From contig OW799237.1 in assembly GCA_941918925.1 (NCBI GenBank), forward strand, positions 111,570,515 through 111,634,514: DNA of 64,000 nt, written 5' to 3'. The first letter of the stretch is position 1. The number at the start of each line of letters is the position of its first letter. This stretch comes from Phyto melanocephala (Eukaryota > Arthropoda > Insecta > Diptera > Rhinophoridae). Of this stretch, positions 36,501-48,593 are shown in pieces. A program made the translations under genes and the position numbers. The notes under the pieces were generated by a model, which was not told the origin of the DNA, made no database searches, and saw only the letters and a program-made list of their open reading frames with translations.

Positions 36501-37905
36501 ACTAAATAAAATTGTTCAGCCCTAGAATAATTTTTAGACACGCTTATGCAATTATATCCATCGCTATTTCTGCTTTATCACCTGTGTACTTGACATTACC
36601 TAATTAGCCAACCTAAAAATTACTATGAGTGTGTGTCTTGCTAACATCATATGCAAAAAACTACTAGTGTCGATTAAACAAAATTTTGAATATGACCAGA
36701 TTTTTGTTTGGCCTATTCCTTAGTAGATTAGTATTTTGTTTTCAGTAAATACTGCCTGAACACACACACAAAGTGCTCTCTAATATTAATTCAAATTTAT
36801 TTTGCAGTTTATTTGAACTCGCTTATATCCACCTATTGCATACCTACATACAAGTAAGTACCGCGCGGGAAATATTAAAGGATAATTAAATAGAAGGACC
36901 TTTAAACAACCAGTTTTTGTATCTATTTAAAAATTTTAATTTAGTCTTGATTACAATGCAGTTTAAATATACCCTTTGCATACTTTACTACGAGATCCGA
37001 TCTAAGGATTGATGTATTTTTTTAAAAATCCCCCTACAAGTCGTCGCGAAACATTAAAATTATTCTTCTTTTCAGATTCAATTTGCCAAATTTTAGTTGT
37101 AGGGTAAAAGAAAAAACGTTTTAATTTGAAGGCCTTTTCAAAGGCCTCCTAACTGGTTGTCATTTATACTGAAAATTGAAATTCGCACACAAACACAAAA
37201 TACATTTTACACTGAAAGCCGTTCAACAAGAATAACAACAAAACGATATTGCCATCTATCAATCGATTTTTGTTTTTATTATTGTTGCTGCTGTTGTTTT
37301 CTGGTCGTAAATAAAAAACAAAAATTACTAAAATGTAAAAACTAAATGTATATATTGAGTGTAGCTGTTGTTGTTGGTTCGAAAGTGTTGTTGCAACAAT
37401 TGACGTTCTACTAAATTCGGTGACTGCTGTACGAGTAAATGAGTGTATCAGCGGCAATCGTTGCTGGCTGGCAGTTTGTGAATGTCGCAATTTTAATTTT
37501 TCCGCAATTGTACGATTTTCAATATTTTTCTTTTGGTATTTTTGTTGTTGTTTTTCATAAATATGTATGTTTGTCCAAGTGTATAGTAAATGCGTCTAAT
37601 AGCAAGAAACGTAATATTTATTTTTCATATGAGCTGTAGTGCACTTTATGCCTGACTAAAGGATAGATGGTAGAGTAGATTTTAGTATACATATTAATGA
37701 TGAGTGTGTGCAAGTATCTGTGTTGAATGTAAAGCCTTTTTAGAGTCTAAATCGCACAAATATTTTTTTTATCATTTACCTAATTCGATAAAACAAACTC
37801 CACCTGCTTTACAACTTCCCTCTCAGACATACTTAAATACAATTGTATGAAGGGATCGGATCGAGTAACAAAAGTTAGTGGAAAAAGTGTCGATTAGTAT
37901 TATTT
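36501..37905. other. Non-coding, no element recognised
   Basis: Includes a GTTGTTGTTG-rich patch near 37270-37400. Short frames here have low-complexity translations. Confidence 0.55.
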
Positions 37906-38536
37906 TTATACCCTTCACACAGAAGTGAAAAAGGGTATATATGTATAGGTTTGTCATTCCGTTTGTAATTTCTACAATTTTCATTTCCGACCCCATAAAG
38001 TATATATTTTCTGAAAGCTTACAAATAGTGGAGTCGATTTAGCGTTGTTAGTCTGTCCGTGTGTATGTTGAAATCAATCAATCCCTTGAAATCGCCTGGA
38101 CGCGCGTGAGGTATTAAAATATTAGAAATATTCGGGAGCAGATCGGTATTGAAAATCAGAAAAATCGGTACATAAACAACTGAGATATGAGGAAAAAAAC
38201 ACTACCACCTCGTTTTTTTACAACAAAAAAAAAAATACAACACATACATACAAACGGTGTATACTGGTCAGAGTGAACGTGGTATCGAATCCTAGCTGAG
38301 CTAGAAAAAAATTTTTTTTTTATTTTTTCTTTCTTTTTTTTAACATACATACGTGAACTCAATTTATGATTTTACAATGGGATGTTTTTATATATGTATA
38401 TTATATATGTTTGTATATGTTTGTTTGTACGTATTTCATAAGAGATGAATGGTGATACAAACTCTTGTTATTGCATGACTACACGTTGTGAAGGGTATAT
38501 AAGATTCGGCACGGCATAATATAGCACTCTTACTTA
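37906..38536 (+). mobile_element. INE-1-like Helentron, subfamily 2, slightly diverged
   Basis: Begins TTATACCCTTCACACAGAAG and ends with GATTCGGCACGGCATAATATAGC and CTTACTTA. The 3' palindrome has lost one arm (GGCATAAT instead of GGCCGAAT), so the hairpin is weakened. Confidence 0.85.
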
Positions 38537-40562
38537 TTATTTTATTGTTACTAAAAGAAATTTCTTGTAATTTTTGTTTTCTTTTTGATAAAATTAATAA
38601 CGGTTGAAATGTCAAAATCAGCAGTTGTCATTATTTGCTTCGGAGCATATATACACAGTAAATTTTGCTCAAGCTTTTTATAGTGCAAACAAAGTACAGT
38701 GAAGCAAATTGCAAATGAATACATTTTGTTGTTGTGTTAAAAAAATAATGCATTTTTGCAACCATTTGCGAGTGAGTACCCTTAATGTAATAAATACTAC
38801 ATTTGCTTACTGATTAATATCTTGTGCTGCAATAAACTCTTTCATCCAAAAAAACGCACATGTACTGATTAACACATGTCGAGCTCAAATGTAAAATAAA
38901 TTGTTGTTTTTAAATATTTTGCGACAGTTACATGCGCATGTAAAAATATTTTAAATAACAAATTAATATGTAGTGAGGTAGTACATGGCATGCAAAAAAG
39001 ACACATGTGTGTATGTGGCTTAAAAGCTACATATCGATGCCTTACTTCCTCAACCTCGTAACTTAAAAAATACGTTTTTGACTTTTTCATATCAAACGAT
39101 TGTTTCATGCTTTAACTAAAAAAGATTAGTAGATTAGATTACTACTAATATACATAAATACAATCAATTCCTTAATAATTGCATTTAAACTTTTAACCAA
39201 ACACCGAAGTATAAAAAGATGAACCATTTTTTTTTTTCTCTCCTGAAAAATAAGATACGAGGTTGAGGAAGTAAGGCATCGATATGGTAGACATGCAATT
39301 GTAAACTGCATGTGAGTGTCCCAAAATATGAAATTACATGGCATGTAGCTAATGTTGCTTTATGATGACGTCAAAATTAAGTTACATTTCATATACTACA
39401 GGGCTTTACTTATACATACATACATACATACATCCATATGAACCCAAAAACTTCACACTTAGTGACACAACATTTAAAATACATTATTTACATACATTCA
39501 TATATTTGTATATAAGTATGTACATAATTCAGTGTTAAAATTGATGTATGTATTATGTTATGTACGGTTAAATGGTTTAACAAACACAACAACAGTAATT
39601 TGTGTATCTATTCGCAATAGATACTAAAAATGGTGAAATATCACACACATACATACATATATAATTTTAAGGACATCCCAAAACTAAATTACAAAACATT
39701 TCCAGAACATTTAAATAGAAAGCATAATATGGGTTTACAAAACAATTGTCTGATGTTACCAACTGAAATAAAAGCCAAAGAAACTCAAAGAGGATTGATA
39801 TCACAATAATTAAAACAATCAAACCTAAACACCTTTAATGTACATAAGTTTTAATTGTGTTAGTAGCAACATTGGGCAAATAAAATTGCATAATTAATAA
39901 AACCATTAACGTTCCTTATTCATGCCATTTGATAAATAAATAAATATTATGTATGTATGTATGGAAATAAAATAGAATAAAAGTGGAATATAATTTTCTC
40001 TATACATATGTCTGTCTGTCTGTCTGTTGTGGGACATTTTCTTTTGCTTTAGTTATTTGTTCACGATTTTGTCATCTTAACAGAGAAAAATTGCCACGAA
40101 AAAAATAATTCAAATGGGAAATACGTTTGTAAAAGAAACAGCAACAACAAAATCATAATAATAAAAAAGTAGCACAAACCAGCAAAAGGAACACAAAAAA
40201 CACATACTACATAAATACATACATGCATCTAACAATAATAAAATATTATGAAGAAAACGAGTAAAAAAAAGGGTAAAATGAGAGAAAAATAGAAAATACT
40301 AGAACACAACAGGACACTCAAGTATTAATACTATTCTTTACGGTTTTCGGTACTATTTCATTAGAAATTTGTTTAATTTCTCGGTATTTTTTTTCACATA
40401 ATTCAAAAAAACCCTAAGAGGGTACAATTTGTGAAAAAAATTATTCAGAATAAATCATCGATAAATTTTAGATAAATGTCGTAGTTTTTAATAATTTTTT
40501 TCAATTTTTAAGCAATTTTGAAAATGTTTTATTTGGACATAAAATTTTATATTAATTTTTTT
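38537..40562. other. Non-coding; CATA and GTCT microsatellites
   Basis: A CATA run at 39413-39433 and a (TCTG) run near 40010-40026. A 19-nt string from the region near 39005-39060 (GGCTT...ATATCGATGCCTTACTTCC) reappears inverted near 39255-39285 (GAAGTAAGGCATCGATAT), an inverted repeat about 200 bp apart. Confidence 0.5.
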
Positions 40563-40939
40563 TGTAATAGTTTTTTTTAAGCTTAAGGTCTTTTCAATTA
40601 TAAATAAATTTTTGTTCTATTTTATATTATTTGATCAATATTTCGCTACCTCTTTGTGTATCATCATCAGGGGCCGAATTACGGCATTCGATATCGAACG
40701 AAAAAAAGAGAATTCTTATTAGAATCCAATACAAAATGTAAGAAAAACTTTCACGTTCGATTGAAATTTCGATCGATATCGAATGCCGTATTCGGCCCCC
40801 GGATACGAGTTTTTATAATATATTTATTTTTTTGTGGTTGAAATTTGTTAATCAAACTATAAATTTAAAAAACCAAATATCAAGACACTAAACATTGGTT
40901 TTTATTGAAAGGACCTTAAGCTTAAAAAAACTATTACAT
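40563..40939. mobile_element. TIR element (377 bp) of the AATAGTTTTTTTAAGC family
   Basis: The left TIR (TGTAATAGTTTTTTTTAAGC, then TTAAGGTC) and the right TIR (40905-40939, its inverse with two or three differences) are about 35 bp. Related ends occur at 51108-51142 and 17988-18112. A second, GC-richer element is inserted at 40670-40800. Confidence 0.72.
40670..40800. mobile_element. Short GC-richer palindromic MITE nested in the previous element
   Basis: GGGGCCGAAT then ACGGCATTCGATATCGA on the left mirrors TCGATATCGAATGCCGTAT and TCGGCCCC on the right, about 27 bp with one indel. Total length is only about 131 bp. No convincing target duplication was found. Confidence 0.68.
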
Positions 40940-41387
40940 ATTATTAAAAAAGTCAACAACTAATAATTATTAAGTTTTTTTTTGTAAATTTTTGATTTAA
41001 ATAAAATTTGGTCCCAGCAAAAAACTTCATTACCGAAAAGCGCTTATTTAATTACTTACTTAGTAGGTTTCGTTTTTTCAGTTAATGAGCGCTAATTTCA
41101 TCCCCACCAAGAACGGCTTAATCATGCACGCCATACAAAAAAATATCTATTAAAAAAAATTTGTCTCCTGTTTTCAACTGTTGAAATAATAAGCAGTACA
41201 CAAGACATACTTTTTCGTGCTTTCGTATGTAAAAAAATAAGCATTTCCACGAATGAAATGCGGTAAGGGAATGAAGTCTGCAGTGCTGACAAAATTTTAA
41301 AAAGAATTGGTTTAGCTAAAAATCTGATATTTATATCTAAGACATAATCACCGATTGAAGAGTGTTGATAATAAAACCATGCTCCCT

Positions 41388-41577
41388 TAGGTTAGGTTAG
41401 GTAGAACAGGCAGCTGTTGTGCAGCTCACTTGGGTCCATTATATTAATACCTCTGTGATACCTGAATAGAATAGAAAGAGAGAACGAGAAGCAGACCAGT
41501 CCAGAGTATCTGGCGGGAATCGAACCTGCAACCCCCAGACTAGCAGACCAGCACACTACTGACCGAGGCACCCTAAG
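41388..41577 (-). mobile_element. tRNA-derived SINE
   Basis: On the minus strand the head (41577 downwards) has an A-box-like TGCCTCGGTCAGTAG and a perfect B box GGTTCGATTCC (41516-41526), the internal pol III promoter of tRNA-derived SINEs. The body continues through CTGGACTGGTCTGC and a pyrimidine run, to a tail of CTAACC units (ACCTAACCTAACCTAA at 41388-41402). The head cannot be folded into a proper acceptor and T-stem, so it is not a working tRNA gene. Confidence 0.78.
41516..41526 (-). promoter_or_regulatory. RNA polymerase III B box of the SINE
   Basis: GGTTCGATTCC on the minus strand matches the B-box consensus exactly. The A-box-like sequence lies about 30 bp upstream on that strand (41556-41572). 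Confidence 0.75.
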
Positions 41578-42431
41578 GTAGGCCAGACTGCTGGACCGAT
41601 CTTCTTGAAATTTGCACATAATATAACTAAGACTCTGGTATGATTAATACCATACTTTTTTTACCACGCCTACTTTAACGCCCACTTTTTTTAATTATGT
41701 ACTTGCATCGATCTGGTTTTTAGTATTTTTCTTCAAATTGTACACAATTTATAGTCCAGCCAATGCAAAAATTAATGTTTGAGAATCGGCCAACATCTAT
41801 TTTTCATAATTTTAAATATTGAGGCTGACTCAACCCAAGGGACAATTTATGCCTCACCTAAATAACGTAACGACTTCGATGAAATTTTAAACAAAGATAG
41901 ATCTGCGTACCGTAGAACACATATGGTTAACGTTTTTTGAATGTACTCAGGGTAAGTTAGTCATTTTGATTAAATTAAAAAAAAAATATTTCCTAGAAAT
42001 AACTTAAATGGCAAAACAACGTTTGTCGGGTCAGATAGTTTCTTTATATAAAAAAAACATTTAAAAAAAGTTTATATGAATTTATTTTGGTTTATTTTTT
42101 TCGTTAAAAATTTTTTATAAATTTTCGAAAAAAAAACGTTTTAAATAAAATTTCGATTTATAAAAATTTATCGATTTTTTTTGTAGAAATCTTTTGTTTT
42201 AAGCAAATCGAAAGAGAAAATTTAATGTGAAGCAAATGATTTTCAATGATGTAAAGAATAAAAAATAAATAAAATCATTTGCCTGCAGCGTTCGTCATTA
42301 ACGTTTGCACCGGTTTTGGGTGTAAAAACTAATGGGACATTGATGATTAAAGCATGTTAACCGCACCAAACAGTAATTTTTTTCAGGATATAATTTAGTC
42401 GCATGAGGATTGTACTCTCTTGTTTACATAC
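41578..42431. other. Non-coding, AT-rich
   Basis: CACGCC and CGCCCAC motifs near 41675-41690 recall the older Helentron-like bodies, but no ends are visible. 42961-44749 beyond the MITE is also without genes, apart from the tentative TIR element at 43353-43883. Confidence 0.5.
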
Positions 42432-42952
42432 TAGGGTGATCGACTATTCGACATTTTTAAGAAACCGGTTTTCAAATAGTTCGAAATTTAGAATTTAAAA
42501 AAACCGGTTGCTTGTCTAAAAATTTAGAAAAAGCCGGTTAACCGGTCGAATACATAAAATATAATTCTTTCTTATACCCATGACAGAGATACATATATAG
42601 GTATAAACTAGTTTGTTCTATGGTTTAATTGCATTTCAAGTTTTTAAGCCGAATTATTTTTCTTATTTTACATATGTTTTTGAAACAACAAATAAATTTC
42701 TTACAATATTATGGAAGAGTATTTAATAAATTTTTTGATTTTTCGAAATGTGTTGAGTAATAAATAAAGTATGGTACGTTTGGTTTCAAAAGTAAATGAA
42801 CATAACACTAAAAATGAAAAAAACCGGCTTCTGTGAGTAAACAAAACCGGTGTATTCGACATTCGAAAAATTAACATTTGGAAAAAAACGTCAGCTGAAA
42901 GAGTAAAAAATCCGGTTTTTCCACCGGTTGTAAAACCAAATCGATCACCCTA
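42432..42952. mobile_element. hAT-type MITE, 521 bp, perfect 8-bp TSD
   Basis: TIRs TAGGGTGATCGA (42432) and TCGATCACCCTA (ending 42952) are flanked on both sides by TTACATAC (42424-42431 and 42953-42960). AACCGGTT/CCGGTT motifs recur at least six times near the ends. No ORF of note. Confidence 0.88.
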
Positions 42953-43352
42953 TTACATACCCATTAAGTCAAAATGCGCCTCATCCCTGAAGATGATTTG
43001 ACGATGAAAGTCTGGTTTAAATTTCAGTTATTTTTCAGCCTATCTGCCGACTTAAATTGTTGCACCAGTTGGATTTTATATGGGTGTAGACCAAGCTATT
43101 TTCCTAAAATTTTTCAAATATACAAAAATAACCCAAATTGGTGGAGGGGAAAAGCTTCCTAATTTGACAACACGGTAGGAAAAAAAATTTAATTGTAGTT
43201 AAAGAACAATGCAGTAAACGAATAAAGAACGATAACGAACGCTACAGCAAAATCAACGAAAATTCTTATACATGAAAAATTAAACGCACAGTCATTCATC
43301 TCCGTTCTCTTACAAACGTAAAATACAAGCGTATGTTTTAGCAGCTCCTTTT

Positions 43353-43883
43353 TAGTGTTGCCAGAATCACACTTTAATATTACACAGGCAAAAACTACAA
43401 AATTTCACAAAGTGAGGCAAAAAAAAAAAATATTTAACAAGGGCTTTTAAAAGCCGTTATATCAAAGTCTGATTTTGGTCAATTAAACGAAATTTTATAT
43501 TAATCACATTAATGATTTTTGTCGCAACAATAAAAGGAAAGCGAGATGCAAAATCAAAATCAAATCCATATTTATTTTATTTGTTTACAAGAATTTACTA
43601 AAATAACTCTACAAAATCCAGCTACCGTATGTAAAAATAAAAAGTGAACATCTTTAATTTGTTACCCCTTACGTGAGAATTTAAATCTTATGTAAGTTTC
43701 CTATTTATCTATGGTTTAAAAAAGGCATCTGCACAACTGGCTGACATCTGAATTATGTATGTGTCAGGTTATTTTGTGGTCAAATTATAAAAAAAAAATC
43801 ATAAAAAGTTAACTTACCTTAAATTCTCAAAGAAGTTTTATTTGTCTCAATTGTGGATAGTTACATAAAAATCGGCAACACTA
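43353..43883. mobile_element. Possible hAT-type MITE with a degraded TSD
   Basis: TAGTGTTGCC at 43353 and GGCAACACTA ending at 43883 are perfect 10-bp inverted repeats of the hAT type. The flanking octamers, CTCCTTTT and CTCCTCAC, agree at only the first five bases, so the duplication is doubtful. Confidence 0.45.
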
Positions 43884-44749
43884 CTCCTCACCCAAGCAAA
43901 ATTGAAATTGAAAAAAAAAACGTTAATAATACAGAAATATGCATATATGTACATGCATACATGCACACATATATATGAATGTTTGAATTGTATATTTGTG
44001 GAGCAAAAAACAGTACAGGATTGTAATACGACAACACTAGCAACAACAATTACAAGTCAAGAGCCATAAATATTAAGAGACCAAGAAGAAGCCAACAACT
44101 AAAAACTGAATGCCAAACGACATCAACATATTCGACAATAACAATAAGAAAAGGAATACATATAAAGGGTTTATCAATAAAGTCGGTTCACTAAAAATAT
44201 TTAAAATTAATTGAAATGTTTCCTTAAGCAAGGAATATAAAGCAAATTTTCTTTAAACACACAATTTATTTAAAATTTTTCCTTAATTTTCTAAATCATA
44301 AAATTATTATTAGTTTCGCTTGTTAAAGTTCACAATTAAAAACTCTATGCAATAAAGGACCGGTTTAATATAGACTGTTTAAATATGATTTAAAAAACTA
44401 AAGAAAAGCAAAAGTAACAACTAAAACATTAAATAATAGTAGAAAAGGAACTTCCATAGCATCAACCGACTGAACTGAAATAAATATAGTGGAAGAACAG
44501 CCAACATCTAACCAAACACCTCAACAACAAAAGTCCAATTCCAATTTATTTTAATGCCACACCACATCCATCTTCGCAACACAAAGTACCATCAAACTAC
44601 AATATATGTACATATGTATGTGTATGGATACATAACCATATCTATAAGAACCACCGACAAACATACAATACTTACATAAATATTTTTTTTATATGTTTAC
44701 AGTACCGTGTAATTTAAGTACATTAAACATTTCTGAATTTTTTTGTTTT

Positions 44750-45790
44750 CAAATCCGCCACCAAAAAATGGTGTAGGGGTATATCCATTTTGTCATTCCG
44801 TTTGTAACACATCTAAATATATATTTTACAATCCATAAAGTATATATTTTCCTGGTCCTGGTTTCATTTTATGACGATCTAGCTATGTCCATCCGTCTGT
44901 CCGCCTGTTGAAAGCACGATAGAGCTTGAACCGAAAAAGTTAGGGGGCTCAAATCAGTGAAACAAGCCGAGTCAAAATTTATGGCGGCGTCAGCAAAACA
45001 TTTCAAACAAAAAATTAACGGTAATAAATTTCTGAATTTTTTATATCTGTTACGAACCAAATTTCTTATTGAGTCGACTGAAGCCGATCAAAACGGCTAC
45101 TTTCTTGAACCGTTTTAAGCCGACAAAAACGGTGGCTACGTGGATATTGAAAAATAAACTGGCGGCGGCGCGCCGTCGACTATGAGCAGACCGTCTTGTA
45201 TCACTGGCTCAAATTTTGCCAGAATATTTCTTATACACAAGGTTTGTTTGGTATTGAAAATGGGCTAAATCGGTATATTAGGAAGAGAGTTATAGCTCGT
45301 ACTGCAAGAGTAGGTAAAAAAAGCCATGTCCTTCCAACATCGAATAAAATGCAATTGCGTCTTAACGTATTGGCGTAGGCGTAGGTGAAATTTCGAATGT
45401 ATATTTCCGTGAAATCAATCCCTAAAAATTGCTTAAATCTATACATTACGAAAGAAGTTATAGATCGAAATGTACGAAAATTTATACCGCGCAGTGTATT
45501 TTTCGGTATATTTAAAATTTAAAACGTCATTAACCCTATAAAATTAGATGTACGATGCTGAAATTTTGCAAACATTGTTGTTTGGTCAAAGGCTTTGTAC
45601 TAACCGAAAATTAATGTGACACGCCCACCTCCCATGCAACGTTTTATCGCAAATTCATAAAATTTTTCTATAAATAAAGATAATGGAAGAATAAAAGACT
45701 ATATTGAAATATCTAAGTTGAATTTATTAGCAGTAACTACTTTGGCACGCCCAAAGATCATAAAACAGACAGACATAAAAGTATGATGAT
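44750..45790 (+). mobile_element. Type 4 Helentron-like element, interrupted by a hAT-type MITE
   Basis: The 5' block (ATCCGCCACCAAAAAATGG, TTTGTCATTCCGTTTGTAAC, GATCTAGCTATGTCC) is followed by GAAAGCACGATAGAG. After a 252-bp insertion at 44955-45206, the body seen at 23975-24540 continues. CACGCCC motifs recur near 45620 and 45750. No clear 3' palindrome. Confidence 0.6.
44955..45206. mobile_element. hAT-type MITE, 252 bp, perfect 8-bp TSD
   Basis: CAGTGAAACAAG at the left and CTTGTATCACTG at the right form a 12-bp TIR with one mismatch. GCTCAAAT is duplicated at 44947-44954 and 45207-45214. The interior is richer in G+C than its surroundings (GGCGGCGGCGCGCCG near 45160). It interrupts a type 4 Helentron-like element. 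Confidence 0.9.
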
Positions 45791-45977
45791 GAAATTTCGC
45801 ACATATAACTTCCTGGTTAACTATTTAAATAACCCGAAATTAAAATATCCTAATCTCAAAGTGATGAAACTTCCAGCAGTTTGCCTGCAGAAAATTCTGA
45901 TTCAGATTTATCATTCTTTGAAGATAACACTGCCGATTAAAAATCTCTATAGTAAAAAAATTAAAAAAAGCGATCGA

Positions 45978-46944
45978 CATATGAGGAGCCGCAGAACAAA
46001 AGGTGCTTTTTCGCATTTCGCGAAAAATTGGTTTTTTGGTATTTTTATAATATTTAGGTTGAAATCTTGTAGAAACAATCAAGTTTGCATTATTATTATT
46101 TTTTTTTACAAAGTAAATGGGTTCTACAAAATTTATGCTTAACAAAAGGTGCTTTTTTGATTATTTTTTATCAAAAGGTGCTTTTTTTGATTATTTTTTA
46201 TCAAAAGGTTCTTTTCCATAATCTTTGTGTAGTTTCACTTTTTACTTTAATGATCAAACCAAACTACAGTTAAAGTAAAATTAATCAGATGTTAAAGTCT
46301 TTGTGGAAAGTCTTTTAATAAAACAGTTTGGTAAAGACTGGAGTGAAAATCAGTCATTATTTTGTTACAAGAACATTTTGTATAACCAGGATAAAGGTAT
46401 GGAGGATTCAATAGACGAAAATGTTGGATGTTCTTGCCTAGAAGAAGATGTTGGAACAAGAGTTTAACTTTAACAAATTTTATATGTATTTAATTTAAGG
46501 CTAAGAAAGAAATGTTTAAGTTGCAATTTATTTAATAAAACGACAAAAATTATATACTTAATTTAACATTTTTTAATATATTAGATCAGGTTTAACCACA
46601 TTCAGTCAAAATTTTATCGTCATTTATGTGTATTCGCATTACAAAATATACTTTTTCCTTCTATTAACAGAACGTGCTTTTTTACTTTTTTTAACAAAAG
46701 GTGCTTTTTTGCTTTCTTTTTTACAAAAGGTGCTTTTTCCGAAATAAAAATGGAATTATATCAAACTTCCTTAATATTTAATAGGGTGACTTATGACAGT
46801 TAGATGCATCTGTAGATAAGTAAAATACTTGTTAGCATTTGCAGGTTCTTGCAGTTTTTTAAAGTGGCGAAAAAAATAAATCTCAATTTCCCAAAAATTT
46901 TAAATGAGCGAAAAAGCACCTTTTGTTCTGCGGCTCCTCATATG
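45978..46944. mobile_element. TIR element, 967 bp, with 37-bp perfect inverted repeats
   Basis: Positions 45978-46014 and 46908-46944 are exact reverse complements over 37 bp, beginning CATATGAGGAGCCGCAG and including AACAAAAGGTGCTTTTTC. The AAAAGGTGCTTTTT motif recurs inside near 46145, 46173, 46203, 46697 and 46727. The palindromic CATATG at each end hides the exact target duplication; TA would fit. No transposase is visible. Confidence 0.78.
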
Positions 46945-47622
46945 CAAAAGTCCTACAAAAGCTCACAATATAAAATGTTATGATATGTACACATATTATA
47001 AACCAAATGGATCTTTTTAGTTCTTGGGGGCCAAGTGAGGAGTATATCCGCATACTTTATATTAATACTTATTAACAAAATTACCTACAAACGTTGTTAA
47101 AACATTTTTATGATTTAACTGCAACGACTTAATGGCGAAAATTCATGGCAAATTAATAATATATATTTAAAAATATATTAAAACAACAAAGAAGGTTAAA
47201 AAAAATATCGCAAAACAATCGCATTAGAAAACACATACAATTGAATTATGATCGAGTTAATGAGTGATCATTGGTGCGAGGGGATATGGCTAACAAAATT
47301 TATAGACTAACGGCATTACATACAATTCAAAGATACAAATTGTATAAGAAAGAAACCAATAAAGCCACTAAATGTAAATACAGACATAATAAACATAGAC
47401 CAATACATACATATGTATGTATGTATGTACATGAACATATAAAAATGTTATTCATTCATTTTCAAAATAAATTTTCTTTTTGTTTTCAATTACACATTGG
47501 CACTTCATTAAAAACAACGCATAATTTTTCTGTCCCTGTCTGTCATTTCTATTGTGGTGGTGTACTCTGGTAGTGTTGCCGGAAAGCAAATAATTTAATA
47601 TAAATGAATTTTTAAATACATA
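46945..47622. other. Non-coding with TATG repeat
   Basis: TATG units at 47412-47428. The frame at 47271-47573 gives no recognisable protein. Confidence 0.55.
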
Positions 47623-47650
47623 TACAGTGCAACCTCGCTAAACGCAACTA

Positions 47651-48080
47651 ACGCTGGGTCTCCACGTAGCTATTTTCATTGCTTAGCTTAAGCAAAAACG
47701 TCGGCAGAATAACGGCACTTTATTGCTAAGGTATGATTATTTTCACTGGGTGGAGAACACGACACAAATAATTTATTTTTATAATTTAATATTTTTGTTT
47801 TAACTTTTATGAGTTTTTTTGGAATACCTCACTCTTAATTATTATAAGGTAAAATTATTTTAATTTTCCTTTGTTTCTGCAAAGAAAAACATAAAATTCA
47901 AAGAAAATTAAACGATTTTGACAGCTAATTGCGGCAATAATTGATCAAGCAATCAGCAGAGCAATGATTGCGCAATAAATTGCTACATATGGCAATTTGC
48001 GGTCTACACCTTGCAATTTCTATGGACGCAATCAAATTTGGCAATTGCGATAATAAATATTGCTACGTGGAGACCCCGGG
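47651..48080. mobile_element. TIR element (about 430 bp), superfamily unclear
   Basis: GGGTCTCCACGTAGC near 47656 and its inverse GCTACGTGGAGACCC near 48062 form a 15-bp exact core of longer TIRs. GCAAT/ATTGC motifs recur densely just inside both ends. I could not settle the target duplication. Confidence 0.65.
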
Positions 48081-48593
48081 TTATAAAAATTTTGGCCATT
48101 GCTAAAACTGAGGTTGTTGCGATAACCGAGTATCAATTTTTTAGGGCGCAAATTTTCTTTGATGGTTTAATATGGCTTCATAAACCACTTGTACAAATCC
48201 TTTTCCATTTTTGGATATTCACAAGTTTGTAACGAGTTTTTTTAATGCAACTTCATTTTTTTAATTCTGGATATTGTTGATTTCTGCACTTTATATTTAT
48301 CACTTTTACAGATATTCCCCTTTCAAGCTTATTACGAACATCACTTTTTTGTTAAATTCAAAGTTTTACAAATTTTGTAATCACCAACATTATATTCAAT
48401 GGAAATAGAACAACCTTTCACGAAAAACGATTCTTTTAACTGTACATAGCTACAAAAAACAAGTGCAACACGCATATTTAAGTATTCTTGGAATAGCGGC
48501 AAATCTAAAACTAAAAAATCTAAATCAAAATTATGTAAATAAAAATGAAAAATGATCATTTTGGGAGGAAATTTGCGATAACTGAGGTTTTTT

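Noticed and set aside
41510..41577. A tRNA gene on the minus strand
   Set aside because: The A and B boxes are tRNA-like, but the arms do not pair into a cloverleaf and the sequence runs on into a SINE body with a repeat tail.
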